A stretch of DNA of 64,000 nt from JAADHX01 sp964569385 (GCA_964569385.1 CAZMUM010000004.1:77934-141933), one strand, 5' to 3'. Counted from the first letter of the stretch, positions 53,461 to 62,111 are shown. Notes: generated by a model not told the origin, from the sequence alone. Translations and numbers: made by a program.

Positions 53461-54006
53461 TCACTTGGCCCACAAACCATGAAGTGTGGCCAAGATGTCA
53501 CCCTGAAGGCTGGGTCTTTGCCGATCTGGATCGATCATGGCTTGCAGGGCGAGTCCGAGGTCCAGGGCCGCTACGAGTTCGACGGCGTCGTCGATCCCGC
53601 CAGGGATGTCGCGACCTGCATCAGCAGCGAGTTGTTCGAGCATGGTCTTTATGTTGGCCCGGTCGATCGCTTGGCGACTAATTACCCGAGCGCGGGTGTC
53701 GGGATTGCGGTACGCATGAAGCATGAGCTCCATGTACAGAACTGAGCTTTCTAAGCCGGGACCAGATGCCGGACGAACGGTCGGGTCCATGGCTCTATAG
53801 AAGACGAAGGGGTTTGGCGCGTCGTCGAGAACTTTTTGCATCGTGACGAAGATGGCTTCGACGTGCTCTTCGAGCAGCGAGATAACGATTTCGTCCAAGC
53901 TTTCGAAATTGGAATAGAACGCGCCGCGCGTGTAACCGGCCTTGATGCATATATCGGAAATAGTTGCGGCGCCGATGCCCTTTTCAGCAAACACCACTGT
54001 ATTCAA
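53461..54006 (-). CDS. TetR-type regulator, likely of the P450 operon
   Basis: The 181-residue protein has the TetR helix-turn-helix (AATISDICIKAGYTRGAFYSNFESLDEIV). The N-terminus is short: it begins at about helix one, about 8 residues less than usual, and the upstream frame is closed by a stop. Either the start is a non-standard codon (CTG or TTG) or the protein is naturally short. It faces the P450 gene, with a palindrome at its start, so it probably represses both. Confidence 0.78.
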   Translation of the reverse strand: MNTVVFAEKGIGAATISDICIKAGYTRGAFYSNFESLDEIVISLLEEHVEAIFVTMQKVLDDAPNPFVFYRAMDPTVRPASGPGLESSVLYMELMLHAYRNPDTRARVISRQAIDRANIKTMLEQLAADAGRDIPGGIDDAVELVAALDLGLALQAMIDPDRQRPSLQGDILATLHGLWAK

Positions 54007-54019
54007 TACACCCGTGTAT
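54006..54019. promoter_or_regulatory. Palindromic operator candidate between tetR and P450
   Basis: ATACACCCGTGTAT is a perfect inverted repeat of 6+6 bp around CC. It lies at the start codon region of the regulator and 41 bases before the P450 start. This is a typical TetR operator layout. Confidence 0.55.
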
Positions 54020-54059
54020 CGAACTGCGAACAGTCAGTTTGTGAAACGGAGAGTTTGCC

Positions 54060-55334
54060 GTGTCGTCTGAGTTACCGATAGCGCCGGAGCCATCGGCCGG
54101 TGACGCGTTTTTCGCCGAGGTTTTCGATCCTGTCAACCGAGCCAATCCTTACGGGCTTTATACAAAGATGCGCGACAGCGCGCCGATCTTCGACGCTGGC
54201 AATCACCTGTGGTTCACCTTTAACCACGATCTGGCTCAGCGGCTGTTGCACTCTCGATCTGTTTCCAGCAATGAGCAACGGGGCACATTCTTTAAGGAAA
54301 ACGTAGTTTTCGACGAGAAGTTCCAGCAATACGCCGAAGCCGAACCGTTGATGCTCTTCATGGATCCGCCCGACCACACCAGGCTTCGGCGCCTTGTGGC
54401 ATCGGCGTTTACGCCTCGCACCGTTGAACGGCTGGCGCCTCGCATCCAGGAACTGACCGACGAGCTGCTTGCCGAGGTCGAAAGGGGTGACGTGTTTGAT
54501 CTTGTCGAGGCATTGGCCAGACCGCTACCGGTAGCGGTGATATGTGAGTTGCTTGGTGTCCCGCGGCCCGACGAACCGATCTTCATGCAATGGTCGGACA
54601 CCATGGCCAAAGCCATTGACCCAGGGGCGCTTCGTAGCGAAGAAGACGAGCACCAGATCGAACTTGCCCAGACCGAGCTTGGAGCATACATCGAGGATCT
54701 TCTCAAACGGCGGCGGGCCGACCCTGGAGACGATCTTCTGTCGGCGCTCATAGCGGTTCGTGCGGGCCGAGACCGATTGAGCGAGCCTGAACTTGTCAAT
54801 TTAGTCATTCTGTTGCTCATAGCCGGCCATGAGACAACCGTAAACCTCATCGGAAACGGCGCTGTTGCCCTAATGCGAAACCAAGATCAATTTGAGCGCT
54901 GGCAGGCTGCGACTTCACCTAGCGACAACGGCTTCGACAAGAACGCTGTCGATGAGTTACTGCGCTACGACACCCCAGTACAGATGGGTATGCGGGTTGT
55001 GCTCGAACCATGGGAGTTGGGGCCAAACTACGACAATGTCATCATTCCGGCAGGCGATCAGGTTCTGACCCTGCTCGGAGCGGCAAACCGCGATCCGGCG
55101 GTGTTCGATGAGCCCAACCAGCTAGACCTCGATCGCAGCAACGCGGCCGCAAATCTGTCCTTCGGGGGTGGGATACATCACTGTCTGGGAATGGCACTCG
55201 CCCGAACAGAAGGACAGATAGCGCTTGGCAGTCTTGTTCGACGATTCGGTCAGTTACAACTGGTTGAGGAGCCCACGATTCGTAACCGCTTCGTGCTTCG
55301 CGGTTTCGAGAAGATCCTCCTGGTAGCCAACTAG
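54060..55334 (+). CDS. Cytochrome P450
   Basis: The 424-residue protein has the I-helix oxygen motif AGHETT, the ELLR motif (ExxR) and the heme loop FGGGIHHCLG with axial Cys375. N-terminal membrane anchor absent, so it is a soluble bacterial P450 that needs a ferredoxin and reductase not seen nearby. Substrate unknown. It begins the operon with a dioxygenase and an exporter, 66 bases and 2 bases apart. Confidence 0.95.
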   Translation: MSSELPIAPEPSAGDAFFAEVFDPVNRANPYGLYTKMRDSAPIFDAGNHLWFTFNHDLAQRLLHSRSVSSNEQRGTFFKENVVFDEKFQQYAEAEPLMLFMDPPDHTRLRRLVASAFTPRTVERLAPRIQELTDELLAEVERGDVFDLVEALARPLPVAVICELLGVPRPDEPIFMQWSDTMAKAIDPGALRSEEDEHQIELAQTELGAYIEDLLKRRRADPGDDLLSALIAVRAGRDRLSEPELVNLVILLLIAGHETTVNLIGNGAVALMRNQDQFERWQAATSPSDNGFDKNAVDELLRYDTPVQMGMRVVLEPWELGPNYDNVIIPAGDQVLTLLGAANRDPAVFDEPNQLDLDRSNAAANLSFGGGIHHCLGMALARTEGQIALGSLVRRFGQLQLVEEPTIRNRFVLRGFEKILLVAN

Positions 55335-55400
55335 CGCCCGCCGGGGCCGTCCGACCTTTCGTTTCATCTCCAGGGGGAGCCGGCGGTACCGTTGTAGCTG

Positions 55401-56411
55401 GTGAGCAAAGTTCCAGAACTCGACATAGAGGGCTTCGCCTCTGAACCGAACAGTGCCGCGGGTGTTCGGTTTGTCGACGACCTTCTGGCCGCCTGCCACG
55501 GACCGGGGTTCGTGTACCTCACCGGCCATGGCATCGCTGGCGATCTAGAGGCCAGGTTGTTCTCCCAAGCCCGAAGGTTCTTTCAGCTGCCAGAACAACA
55601 ACGCCGAGATCTGGCCATAGTCAACAGCGCGGCATTTCGTGGGTACACAGTTCTCGGCGACGAGCTGACCGGTGGAAACAGTGACTGGCGTGACCAACTC
55701 GACTTCGGGCCAGAAGAGCCCCAGCCGGCGCCAGATGCCATGCCAGCTTGGTTGCGGCTACGGGGCCCAAACCAGTGGCCATCGACCTTGCCCGACCTCG
55801 CACCAACCGCCCTTGCATGGGCGACCGAGGTCGAACGTCTTGGTCTCGACGTTATCCGAGCCCTAGCCATCGGGCTTGGTCAACCGGTCGACCGGTTTGA
55901 TAGCGGCTTCGTGCCTCGGTCGGACATGCACGTCAAGATCATTCGTTATCCTGGTCGGGTCAGCTCTGGGACAGGCGAAACAGGATCTCAAGGGGTTGGC
56001 GCCCATCAAGACACAGGCCTTCTGACCTTCATTCTCCAAGATGACGTCGGCGGGTTGCAGGTTGAGATCGATGGCGAGTTTGTGGATGTACCAGCCAAGC
56101 CTGGGACCTACGTGATGAACCTTGGCGAAATGCTCCAGATGGCGACGGGTGGGTTCTTGGCGGCCACTCGGCACCAAGTCGTCAGCCCCAAAACCGGCAA
56201 GGAACGACTTTCGTTCGCTTTCTTCTTCAACCCGCGTTTCGAATCCACGTTCGAACCCATCTCGTTGCCGCCGCACTTGGCGGCCCAAGCCTCGGCCAGC
56301 ATTGATGCGAAGTCCGACGAGCTCATCTTCAAACTGTTTGGCGAGAACAACCTAAAAACAAGGCTTCGCGCCCACCCAGACGTCGCCACACGGCACTACG
56401 GGGATTTGTAG
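55401..56411 (+). CDS. 2-oxoglutarate/Fe(II) oxygenase, isopenicillin N synthase-like
   Basis: The 336-residue protein has the iron ligands His202 and Asp204 (GAHQDTGLLTF) and His258 (ATRHQVV). An Arg-x-Ser motif (R269LS) binds 2-oxoglutarate, so it is an oxoglutarate user rather than a true isopenicillin N synthase. The N-terminal domain (GPGFVYLTGHGI) fits the DIOX_N family, found in plant-like hydroxylases and gibberellin-type enzymes. Substrate unknown. Confidence 0.9.
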   Translation: MSKVPELDIEGFASEPNSAAGVRFVDDLLAACHGPGFVYLTGHGIAGDLEARLFSQARRFFQLPEQQRRDLAIVNSAAFRGYTVLGDELTGGNSDWRDQLDFGPEEPQPAPDAMPAWLRLRGPNQWPSTLPDLAPTALAWATEVERLGLDVIRALAIGLGQPVDRFDSGFVPRSDMHVKIIRYPGRVSSGTGETGSQGVGAHQDTGLLTFILQDDVGGLQVEIDGEFVDVPAKPGTYVMNLGEMLQMATGGFLAATRHQVVSPKTGKERLSFAFFFNPRFESTFEPISLPPHLAAQASASIDAKSDELIFKLFGENNLKTRLRAHPDVATRHYGDL

Positions 56412-56412
56412 C

Positions 56413-57447
56413 ATGGCGAGATCTGGGGTCGTGAGGTGTTTGCTGGCAGCGGTGCTGTTTGGCGCGTCGGCCCCGGCCGCCTCTGGTTTGGCTTCGGAGA
56501 TGAACTTTCTGGTCCTGGCCGGCGTCTTGTACTTGGGTGCTGGTCTGGCCGTCCTACCGGCGGTACTCAAACAGCCGCCATCACGCGTCGGACTTCAGCG
56601 CGAATGGCAGCCGGCTCTGATAGCCGTCATCGCCGGTGGAGCCGTCGGGCCAGCGTTGTTGGTGGCCGGCCTGGCCCGCACTACAGCGGCTAGCGCTTCG
56701 ATCCTGCTCAACCTCGAACTTGTTGCTACGGTTATTTTGGCGGCCACGATTTTCAAGGAACACCTAGGTCGACGAGTTGTTGTTGGCGCGGCCATTGTTA
56801 CCGCAGCCGGTGTTGCGCTTGTGTGGGAACCTGGCGCCGACTTGAGCATTGGTGCGCTGTTCATCGCTGCGGCCTGTGGTGCTTGGGGTATCGACAACGG
56901 CGTTACTGCCAAGATCGATCAGCTGAGCCCAGAAACCGTGGTGTTGCTCAAGGGATTCGTAGCCGGAACTGTCAACGTTGCCCTCGGTTTAGCCTTCGGT
57001 GCCACATCAACTTCGCTTTCGCTAGTCAACGTGTTGTTCGCGTTGGCGATAGGTGCTGCTGGTTACGGCGCTTCAATTGTGTTGTGGGTCAAAGGCGCAC
57101 GTGATCTTGGGGCTGCTCGAGCCCAGGTGATCTTCGCCACCGCGCCGTTCATTGGCGTGTCGATTGCCTGGTTGTGGTTGGGCGAATCGGTTCAGACTGT
57201 GCAGCTGGTAGCGGTCGGTCTCGCCGCCATCGGTGTCGCAGTGACGATCGAATCGGCCCATGAACACACTCACCAACACGACCCGCTCGATCACGAACAC
57301 GAGCACTCACACGACGACCAACATCACGACCATTCACACGGCGATGAGGCTTCCGTCGATGGTCGCCACACACATGTGCACCAACACCATGCAATGGCTC
57401 ATTCCCACGCCCACGTTTCGGATCTCCACCACCGCCACACGCATTAG
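56413..57447 (+). CDS. EamA/DMT transporter with histidine-rich tail
   Basis: The 344-residue protein has two EamA repeats of five spans each (residues 1-275). A C-terminal tail of about 65 residues is roughly 40% histidine with Asp and Glu, including the HEHSHDDQHHDHSHGD stretch. EamA proteins export small metabolites; the tail suggests metal binding or metal sensing. It starts 2 bases after the oxygenase stop, so it is part of the same operon. Confidence 0.88.
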   Translation: MARSGVVRCLLAAVLFGASAPAASGLASEMNFLVLAGVLYLGAGLAVLPAVLKQPPSRVGLQREWQPALIAVIAGGAVGPALLVAGLARTTAASASILLNLELVATVILAATIFKEHLGRRVVVGAAIVTAAGVALVWEPGADLSIGALFIAAACGAWGIDNGVTAKIDQLSPETVVLLKGFVAGTVNVALGLAFGATSTSLSLVNVLFALAIGAAGYGASIVLWVKGARDLGAARAQVIFATAPFIGVSIAWLWLGESVQTVQLVAVGLAAIGVAVTIESAHEHTHQHDPLDHEHEHSHDDQHHDHSHGDEASVDGRHTHVHQHHAMAHSHAHVSDLHHRHTH

Positions 57448-57466
57448 TCGCGGCCACAAACCACGC

Positions 57467-58264
57467 CTACTGGGTGTTGGTGGCGATGATGTCCCGCAAT
57501 CGTGAGCTGAGGGTGGTATCGCCCACCGCGGTAACTGCTGAGTCGTTTGCTCGGCCCCATAGCCAGAAACAGAGATCTTGGGCGGATGCAGTGAGAGTGC
57601 ATCCGGGTTGATCACCGAGGTCGGCTTCGGGTATGGCAGCTGGAACATCGGTGGCCTCGTCGCTTCCCGGTGGTGTTCCTGTAAGTCGACCAAGCCGCAT
57701 GGCCCAGGCATCGCCAGTGTCGTGTGCCTTGAGCCGGACCACATCGTTTGCAGGGACGAAACTCGCCCAGCTGGGTAAGTCAGCAATCATTAGATGCACC
57801 ATTTCGTCCACACCGTCGGCTGCCAACTTCTTGGCTATCTGAGGAATCGGTTGCTTCGCGGCGAGGATTCCATCGATGTAGTGGATCAAGGCCTCGTGGG
57901 TTTGGCGGCGAACTGAGAAACCAACCGTGTGATCATCTGACCAACTCCATGCACTGTCAGATTCATCGGCAGCGTCGAGAGCGACAGATAGCTGGGCTGC
58001 GGCGGCCCGTAACGCATCGGGAAGGGCGCTGTCGGCTGGGCGATCCGGCTGTTGGTATGACTCTGGGCCAGACGGGCGGTTAGCGATGATGTAGGCCCAA
58101 AACGACTGGACCTCGGTTAGGTGCCAGAGCAGGTCGGCAATCGACCAGGTGCCGCAGGTTTCGACCTTGAGGTCGGGTGCGTGCCGGTCGCCAAGGTCGG
58201 CTAACGAGTTTGCGAACCCGGCGATCTGAGGTGTGCCAAGAGCTTCGCGATATAGGGCTTTCAT
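57467..58264 (-). CDS. MDMPI/DinB-fold protein
   Basis: The 265-residue protein has the family N-terminal layout (TCGTWSIADLLWHLTEVQSF with a metal His; RRQTHEALIHYIDG with the second). It is like the protein at 14504, but not close in sequence. Role unknown; such proteins are often mycothiol-linked. It converges on the EamA gene. Confidence 0.78.
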   Translation of the reverse strand: MKALYREALGTPQIAGFANSLADLGDRHAPDLKVETCGTWSIADLLWHLTEVQSFWAYIIANRPSGPESYQQPDRPADSALPDALRAAAAQLSVALDAADESDSAWSWSDDHTVGFSVRRQTHEALIHYIDGILAAKQPIPQIAKKLAADGVDEMVHLMIADLPSWASFVPANDVVRLKAHDTGDAWAMRLGRLTGTPPGSDEATDVPAAIPEADLGDQPGCTLTASAQDLCFWLWGRANDSAVTAVGDTTLSSRLRDIIATNTQ

Positions 58265-58285
58265 GTTGTTTAGTATTGCATAGAC

Positions 58286-58353
58286 TTATTGTTCGTTTTG
58301 CCTGTGAACTGCAGCAACCGTGAACCGCGAAGGCGAGGCCCGCCGCTCGCGCT
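58286..58353 (-). pseudogene. Decayed 3' end of a SARP-like gene
   Basis: The minus strand reads ERRASPSRFTVAAVHRQNEQ then a stop. This matches the last residues of the SARP-like protein at 60152 (FGASPSEITVAAVQSQTEQ, stop) at 14 of 19 residues, with clear nucleotide similarity. No upstream part of the gene remains; the region above it is the oxidoreductase gene end. It seems to be a remnant of a duplicated copy. Confidence 0.72.
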
Positions 58354-58359
58354 CACAAT

Positions 58360-59310
58360 TCAGGCGATCTTCACAATGACCTTTCCTTGTGCGTGGCCTT
58401 CAGCTTGGTATCGCACAGCCTCGGGCCCGTCCTCCAAGGTGTATGTCCTGTCTATGACCGGCGAGATTTGGCCGGTTTCGAGAAGATCGCCAAGGAATAC
58501 CAGATCCTCGGAGGTGACCTTGGCCAGGAGCAAGCTCGTCCGCTGGCGTAGCAGCGGCGACAGCATCTTCGCTCCGAGCATCCTCATTACCGGGCCTCCA
58601 ACGATGACACGAGTGCCATTCTTGGTGAGGATTCTTCGGTACCCGCTGACCGAGTGGTTGCCGACGCTGTCGAGAACCAGGTCGTAGCGCTGCCCCGATC
58701 GGGTGAAATCGTCCTGGGTGTAGTCGGTCACGTAATCTGCCCCGATCGAGCGAACAATGTCGACGTTTCTGGTGCTGCACACGCCGGTTACCTCTGCCCC
58801 GAAGTGCTTAGCGATCTGTACTGCGAACGTTCCAACACCTCCCGAGGCGCTGTTGATCAGGACTTTCGCCCCTGACGTGATCTCACCTTTGTCACGGAGC
58901 GCCTGGAGGGCAGTGAGGGCAGCGATGGGCACAGCGGCCGCCTGCTCAAAGGTCATATTGCTGGGCTTTGGCGCGGCCTTCGACTCTGGTATGCAAGCGA
59001 AGTCGGCCAGGGCGCCATTGCTTGTCCCAAACACTTCATCGCCAGGCGAGAAGCCCTGTACGTCCTTGCCGACCGCCTCCACCGTTCCAGCTGCGTCGAC
59101 CCCCGTGACGTTTCGCTTTGGCTTGAACAGACCGGCGTCAATGCGGACCATAAGGGGCCTACCGGTTACGAAGTGCCAGTCGAATGGGTTGATCGACGCG
59201 GCACGAACCCGAACCAGCAGCTGATCGTCTGCCGGTGCCGGTACCGGCACGTCCTCTTCGCGAAGCACATCGGCCGGTGCTCCGTACTTGTGGTAGGTGA
59301 TTGCTCTCAT
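58360..59310 (-). CDS. NADPH:quinone oxidoreductase-like alcohol dehydrogenase
   Basis: The 316-residue protein is a zinc-free medium-chain dehydrogenase: N-terminal GroES-like domain (MRAITYHKYGAPADVLREEDV) and a Rossmann domain with the GGVGTFAVQIAKHFGAEVTGV motif. No zinc-binding Cys set is seen. It probably reduces quinones or enones with NADPH. It diverges from a TetR gene, with palindromes between them, so it is probably controlled by it. Confidence 0.88.
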   Translation of the reverse strand: MRAITYHKYGAPADVLREEDVPVPAPADDQLLVRVRAASINPFDWHFVTGRPLMVRIDAGLFKPKRNVTGVDAAGTVEAVGKDVQGFSPGDEVFGTSNGALADFACIPESKAAPKPSNMTFEQAAAVPIAALTALQALRDKGEITSGAKVLINSASGGVGTFAVQIAKHFGAEVTGVCSTRNVDIVRSIGADYVTDYTQDDFTRSGQRYDLVLDSVGNHSVSGYRRILTKNGTRVIVGGPVMRMLGAKMLSPLLRQRTSLLLAKVTSEDLVFLGDLLETGQISPVIDRTYTLEDGPEAVRYQAEGHAQGKVIVKIA

Positions 59311-59358
59311 CGGGTGCTCCTTGTTCGCCGCCGAGCGTCACTTCGCGTGCATCTATCG

Positions 59359-59432
59359 ACGTACGCTGTAAGCTACACATACACCGTACGTTGAGCAAGC
59401 AGTTCGCCAAAGAAACTTACTGCGTACGTACG
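59359..59432. promoter_or_regulatory. Operator candidates between oxidoreductase and tetR
   Basis: ACGTACGCTGTA at 59359-59370 and TACACCGTACGT at 59380-59391 form an inverted repeat with one mismatch. A second palindrome CGTACGTACG is at 59423-59432, 25 bases before the TetR start. Both share the CGTACG core. Confidence 0.55.
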
Positions 59433-59456
59433 GACGGAGTTGCCAAGGAGCGCCAC

Positions 59457-60116
59457 ATGTCCACACGCCCGGAGCCCGCAGCAGTCGCTCGTAGCCCTCT
59501 TACGAAGGAACGGGTCGTGATAGCGGCTCTGGCTATGGCAGACGAACACGGCATCGAGGCGGTGAGCATGCGGAAGCTCGCACGCGCTCTCGGTTTCGAA
59601 GCTATGTCTCTCTACAACCATGTTGCGAACAAAGACGAGATCGTCGCTGCAGCACTCGACCTCGTCGCCGCCGAGATCGCCCCACCCTCTACCGATCCTG
59701 ATTGGAAGACTGCGATTCGGGTCAGTGCGGTCTCGGCTCGTCAGGTGCTTCTTCGACACCCGTGGGCCGGCGCCCTCTGGCTGAACGCGTGGCCAGGACC
59801 AGCCAGGATCCGGCACATGGAGTCGATCTTGGGCTGCCTACGCGAGGCGGGGTTTTCGATCGAGCTGACACATCACGGATTTCATGCCCTCAACAATCAC
59901 ATTCTGGGGTACACACTCCAGGAACTCAGCGCCAACTTCCAAGAAGGCGAGTTTGAGGAGGTCGCCGAGGGGTTCTTCGCGAGCACGGCTTCGGAGAGAT
60001 TTCCGTACATGACGGAGCACGCAATCCACCACCTCGAGGGTTTGGATGAGGGGAGCGACTTCGAATTCGTACTCGATCTCATCGTTGACGGACTCGAGTT
60101 GGTTCGTGACCGATAG
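59457..60116 (+). CDS. TetR family regulator with tetracycline-repressor-type C-terminus
   Basis: The 219-residue protein has the helix-turn-helix SMRKLARALGFEAMSLYNHVANKDEI, with the TetR_C-like domain (HPWAGALWLNAWPGPARI). It resembles regulators of drug- or quinone-responsive oxidoreductases. The ATG at 59457 follows AAGGAG; the longer frame from 59301 runs over the operators and is rejected. Confidence 0.9.
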   Translation: MSTRPEPAAVARSPLTKERVVIAALAMADEHGIEAVSMRKLARALGFEAMSLYNHVANKDEIVAAALDLVAAEIAPPSTDPDWKTAIRVSAVSARQVLLRHPWAGALWLNAWPGPARIRHMESILGCLREAGFSIELTHHGFHALNNHILGYTLQELSANFQEGEFEEVAEGFFASTASERFPYMTEHAIHHLEGLDEGSDFEFVLDLIVDGLELVRDR

Positions 60117-60151
60117 CGAACTCCAAGGTGGTTGCGACCCCACCAAACCCC

Positions 60152-60919
60152 CTATTGTTCGGTCTGGCTCTGAACGGCAGCAACGGTGATCTCCGAAGGC
60201 GAGGCCCCGAACTCGGCTCGCATGACCTGTTCGCACCGGTCGAACACCCGGAGGGCGGCAAGGCGATCGCCGCTGGCATGTTCGGCTTCGATTGCGCGTC
60301 GGTAAGCGGTTTCCCGTATCGGATCGAGGGCTATAGCTTTCTCGGCGACGTCGACGGCCAACCGATGATCCCCGCTGCGACTCCAGCCTTGGGACAACAC
60401 GTCATAACAGTTGTACAGACTTCCGTTGAGTTGACGTCGAACCTCATGGACCCAATCGCTCTCGGAACCTTCTAGGAACGGACGAGTGAGGATGCCGCAA
60501 GCGACTGTCGCCTCGGGCAAAGCGTCAGCCCAATTACCGGTGCGAGCTGCACTTTGGGCCCGATCGAGGCGGCGGACAGCATCCTCGATATCGACCCAGC
60601 TTCGAGATGGCAGACTAAGCATGTAAGAGCCACCGGCCGATGTCAGCATGGTCTTGCCGTCAAGACCGGCACGATTGAACAGGGATCGGATGTGGCTAAT
60701 CATCGAGTTGATCGAGGCGGTCGCCGATCCGGGGAGCGATGTTGGCCAAACGATGCCAGCCAGTCGTTCTCGACTCACGGGGTCGCGAGTGTGCACTAGT
60801 AAAGCCAAAGCGACTCGGGCCTTGTTCCCAGGCAGATCACGTTCGTCGAAATGCCCATTCGGGCCGACGACCGTTACTCGTCCAGTTAGGAACACTCTCA
60901 AGTCGAGAGGTGTCGACAA
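60152..60919 (-). CDS. SARP-like transcription activator (AfsR/BTAD)
   Basis: The 255-residue protein has an N-terminal winged-helix DNA-binding domain (LPGNKARVALALLVHTRDPVSRERLAGIVWP) and a C-terminal bacterial activation domain (BTAD) of about 150 residues. SARPs often control secondary-metabolite genes. It lacks the NB-ARC part of large AfsR. It diverges from two DUF1059 genes, so it may control them. A TTG start is used. Confidence 0.86.
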   Translation of the reverse strand: MSTPLDLRVFLTGRVTVVGPNGHFDERDLPGNKARVALALLVHTRDPVSRERLAGIVWPTSLPGSATASINSMISHIRSLFNRAGLDGKTMLTSAGGSYMLSLPSRSWVDIEDAVRRLDRAQSAARTGNWADALPEATVACGILTRPFLEGSESDWVHEVRRQLNGSLYNCYDVLSQGWSRSGDHRLAVDVAEKAIALDPIRETAYRRAIEAEHASGDRLAALRVFDRCEQVMRAEFGASPSEITVAAVQSQTEQ

Positions 60920-60977
60920 GATCTCACCAACCTTTCTGCAATAACGTTGCCGTACGTTTGGACACAGGAGGAAGCCA

Positions 60978-61130
60978 ATGTCTGGTCAGCTCATCGAATG
61001 CCCTTGTGGCACCGTACTTCGCGGCGATGATCTCAATTGTGTTGTCGCTGAGGCCCAGAGCCACGCGAAGGCTGTTCATGACATGGTTCTCAGCGACGAA
61101 CAGGCCCGAGCGATGGCCAGACCGAACTGA
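60978..61130 (+). CDS. Small DUF1059-like protein
   Basis: The 50-residue protein (start MSGQLIECPCGTVLRGDD) has the DUF1059 pattern: a Cys-x-Cys start, NCVVAEAQSHAKAVHDM, and LSDEQARAMARP. An AGGAGGA site is 7 bases upstream. It is first of a pair and diverges from the SARP gene. Function unknown; such proteins are small and cytoplasmic. Confidence 0.85.
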   Translation: MSGQLIECPCGTVLRGDDLNCVVAEAQSHAKAVHDMVLSDEQARAMARPN

Positions 61131-61182
61131 CCGTTCCTCCACTACCGCCTTCAACCAGAAGGCGCGATCCTAGGAGACCACA

Positions 61183-61356
61183 ATGAAACAGTTTGCGTGT
61201 GCGACCGTTGTCGAAGGTTGCGATGGAGTAGTTACAGGCGCTAACGAAGCCGACGTAATGCAGGCAGCCGCGGCGCATGCCGCCGAGGCCCACGGCATGA
61301 CCGACGTGCCATCCGACGTTGTTGAGGCGATCCGAGCTGGCATCACCGACGTCTAA
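61183..61356 (+). CDS. Small DUF1059 protein
   Basis: The 57-residue protein starts MKQFACATVVEGCDGVVTG and continues with AAAAHAAEAHGMTDVPSDVVEAI, the DUF1059 core. TAGGAG lies upstream. It follows the first small gene by 52 bases and overlaps the convergent methyltransferase stop by 4 bases. Confidence 0.9.
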   Translation: MKQFACATVVEGCDGVVTGANEADVMQAAAAHAAEAHGMTDVPSDVVEAIRAGITDV

Positions 61357-62111
61357 CCTCGGTGCGCACCTGGCTGTTCGTCAGTGGTCAGCCGAGCTCT
61401 CGCCGCGAAGAAGATCGGGAGCTGGGTGTAGATCGGTTGCTGCTGTGCCAATAACGAGTTTGCCTTAGGTTCAGCGGCCTCTTCGATGCTGAACCCCGCT
61501 GTTGCTAAGGCGTTCAGGTAGGTACTGAATGTTCGATGGTGATTCCCGGCCCGGCGCACTCCCTGGGGGTTTGTCGATCTCCAGAACCGTTCTTCGAAGT
61601 ATCCACTAATTTCAATTGCTGGTTCACCGCTCGCGTTGGTAACCCGAGCCGTGTCTGGGGCCAAGAACACTGGATGGCCGATCGTAAACGTGAGCGTGCC
61701 CGCGGGTCGGAGAACTCTGGCTATGGCTCCGAGAGCGGCGTCGAGATCGGGAATGTCCATCAGTGCCAACTGACAAATGGCTCCATCGAAGCTGTCGGCA
61801 GCGAAGGTCGACAGCACTTGGGCGTCGTCGACTGAGTAGCTGATCGGCATTCCGTCGGGTGTCCCGTGCCGTCGGGCGTTGTCGATCATCGCGCCCGACG
61901 AGTCGACACCTGTCACGTTGGCGCCTAGTTTGGCCGCCAAACGCGAGGCGATGCCCTGACCGCACGCAATATCGATGACGTCGAGCCTGTCGACGTCGGG
62001 AAGCAGTTTGGCAAGGCCGATCAGCGCTGTTTCGTGCGGGCCGCTTCCAGCTACTAGCAACTCGTCATACCAGTCGGCGATGCTCGACCAGGTCGGCTGG
62101 TCGGTGTCCAT
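61353..62111 (-). CDS. SAM-dependent methyltransferase (class I)
   Basis: The 252-residue protein has the SAM motif VIDIACGQGIASRLAAKLGANVTGVDSSGAMI, with ICQLALMDIPDLDAALGAIARVLRPAG as the next motifs. It resembles the UbiE/Methyltransf_11 group. Substrate unknown. The start is uncertain: ATG 62111 is given, but a GTG at 62132 is possible; longer starts run into the IclR gene's promoter. Confidence 0.85.
   Translation of the reverse strand: MDTDQPTWSSIADWYDELLVAGSGPHETALIGLAKLLPDVDRLDVIDIACGQGIASRLAAKLGANVTGVDSSGAMIDNARRHGTPDGMPISYSVDDAQVLSTFAADSFDGAICQLALMDIPDLDAALGAIARVLRPAGTLTFTIGHPVFLAPDTARVTNASGEPAIEISGYFEERFWRSTNPQGVRRAGNHHRTFSTYLNALATAGFSIEEAAEPKANSLLAQQQPIYTQLPIFFAARARLTTDEQPGAHRG

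Noticed and set aside
55401..56411. True isopenicillin N synthase and beta-lactam cluster
   Set aside because: The Arg-x-Ser motif points to 2-oxoglutarate use, and no ACV synthetase or acyltransferase is near.
60924..61154. A 76-residue minus-strand frame
   Set aside because: It is antisense to the plus-strand DUF1059-like gene at 60978, which has a strong ribosome site and a recognisable family pattern.
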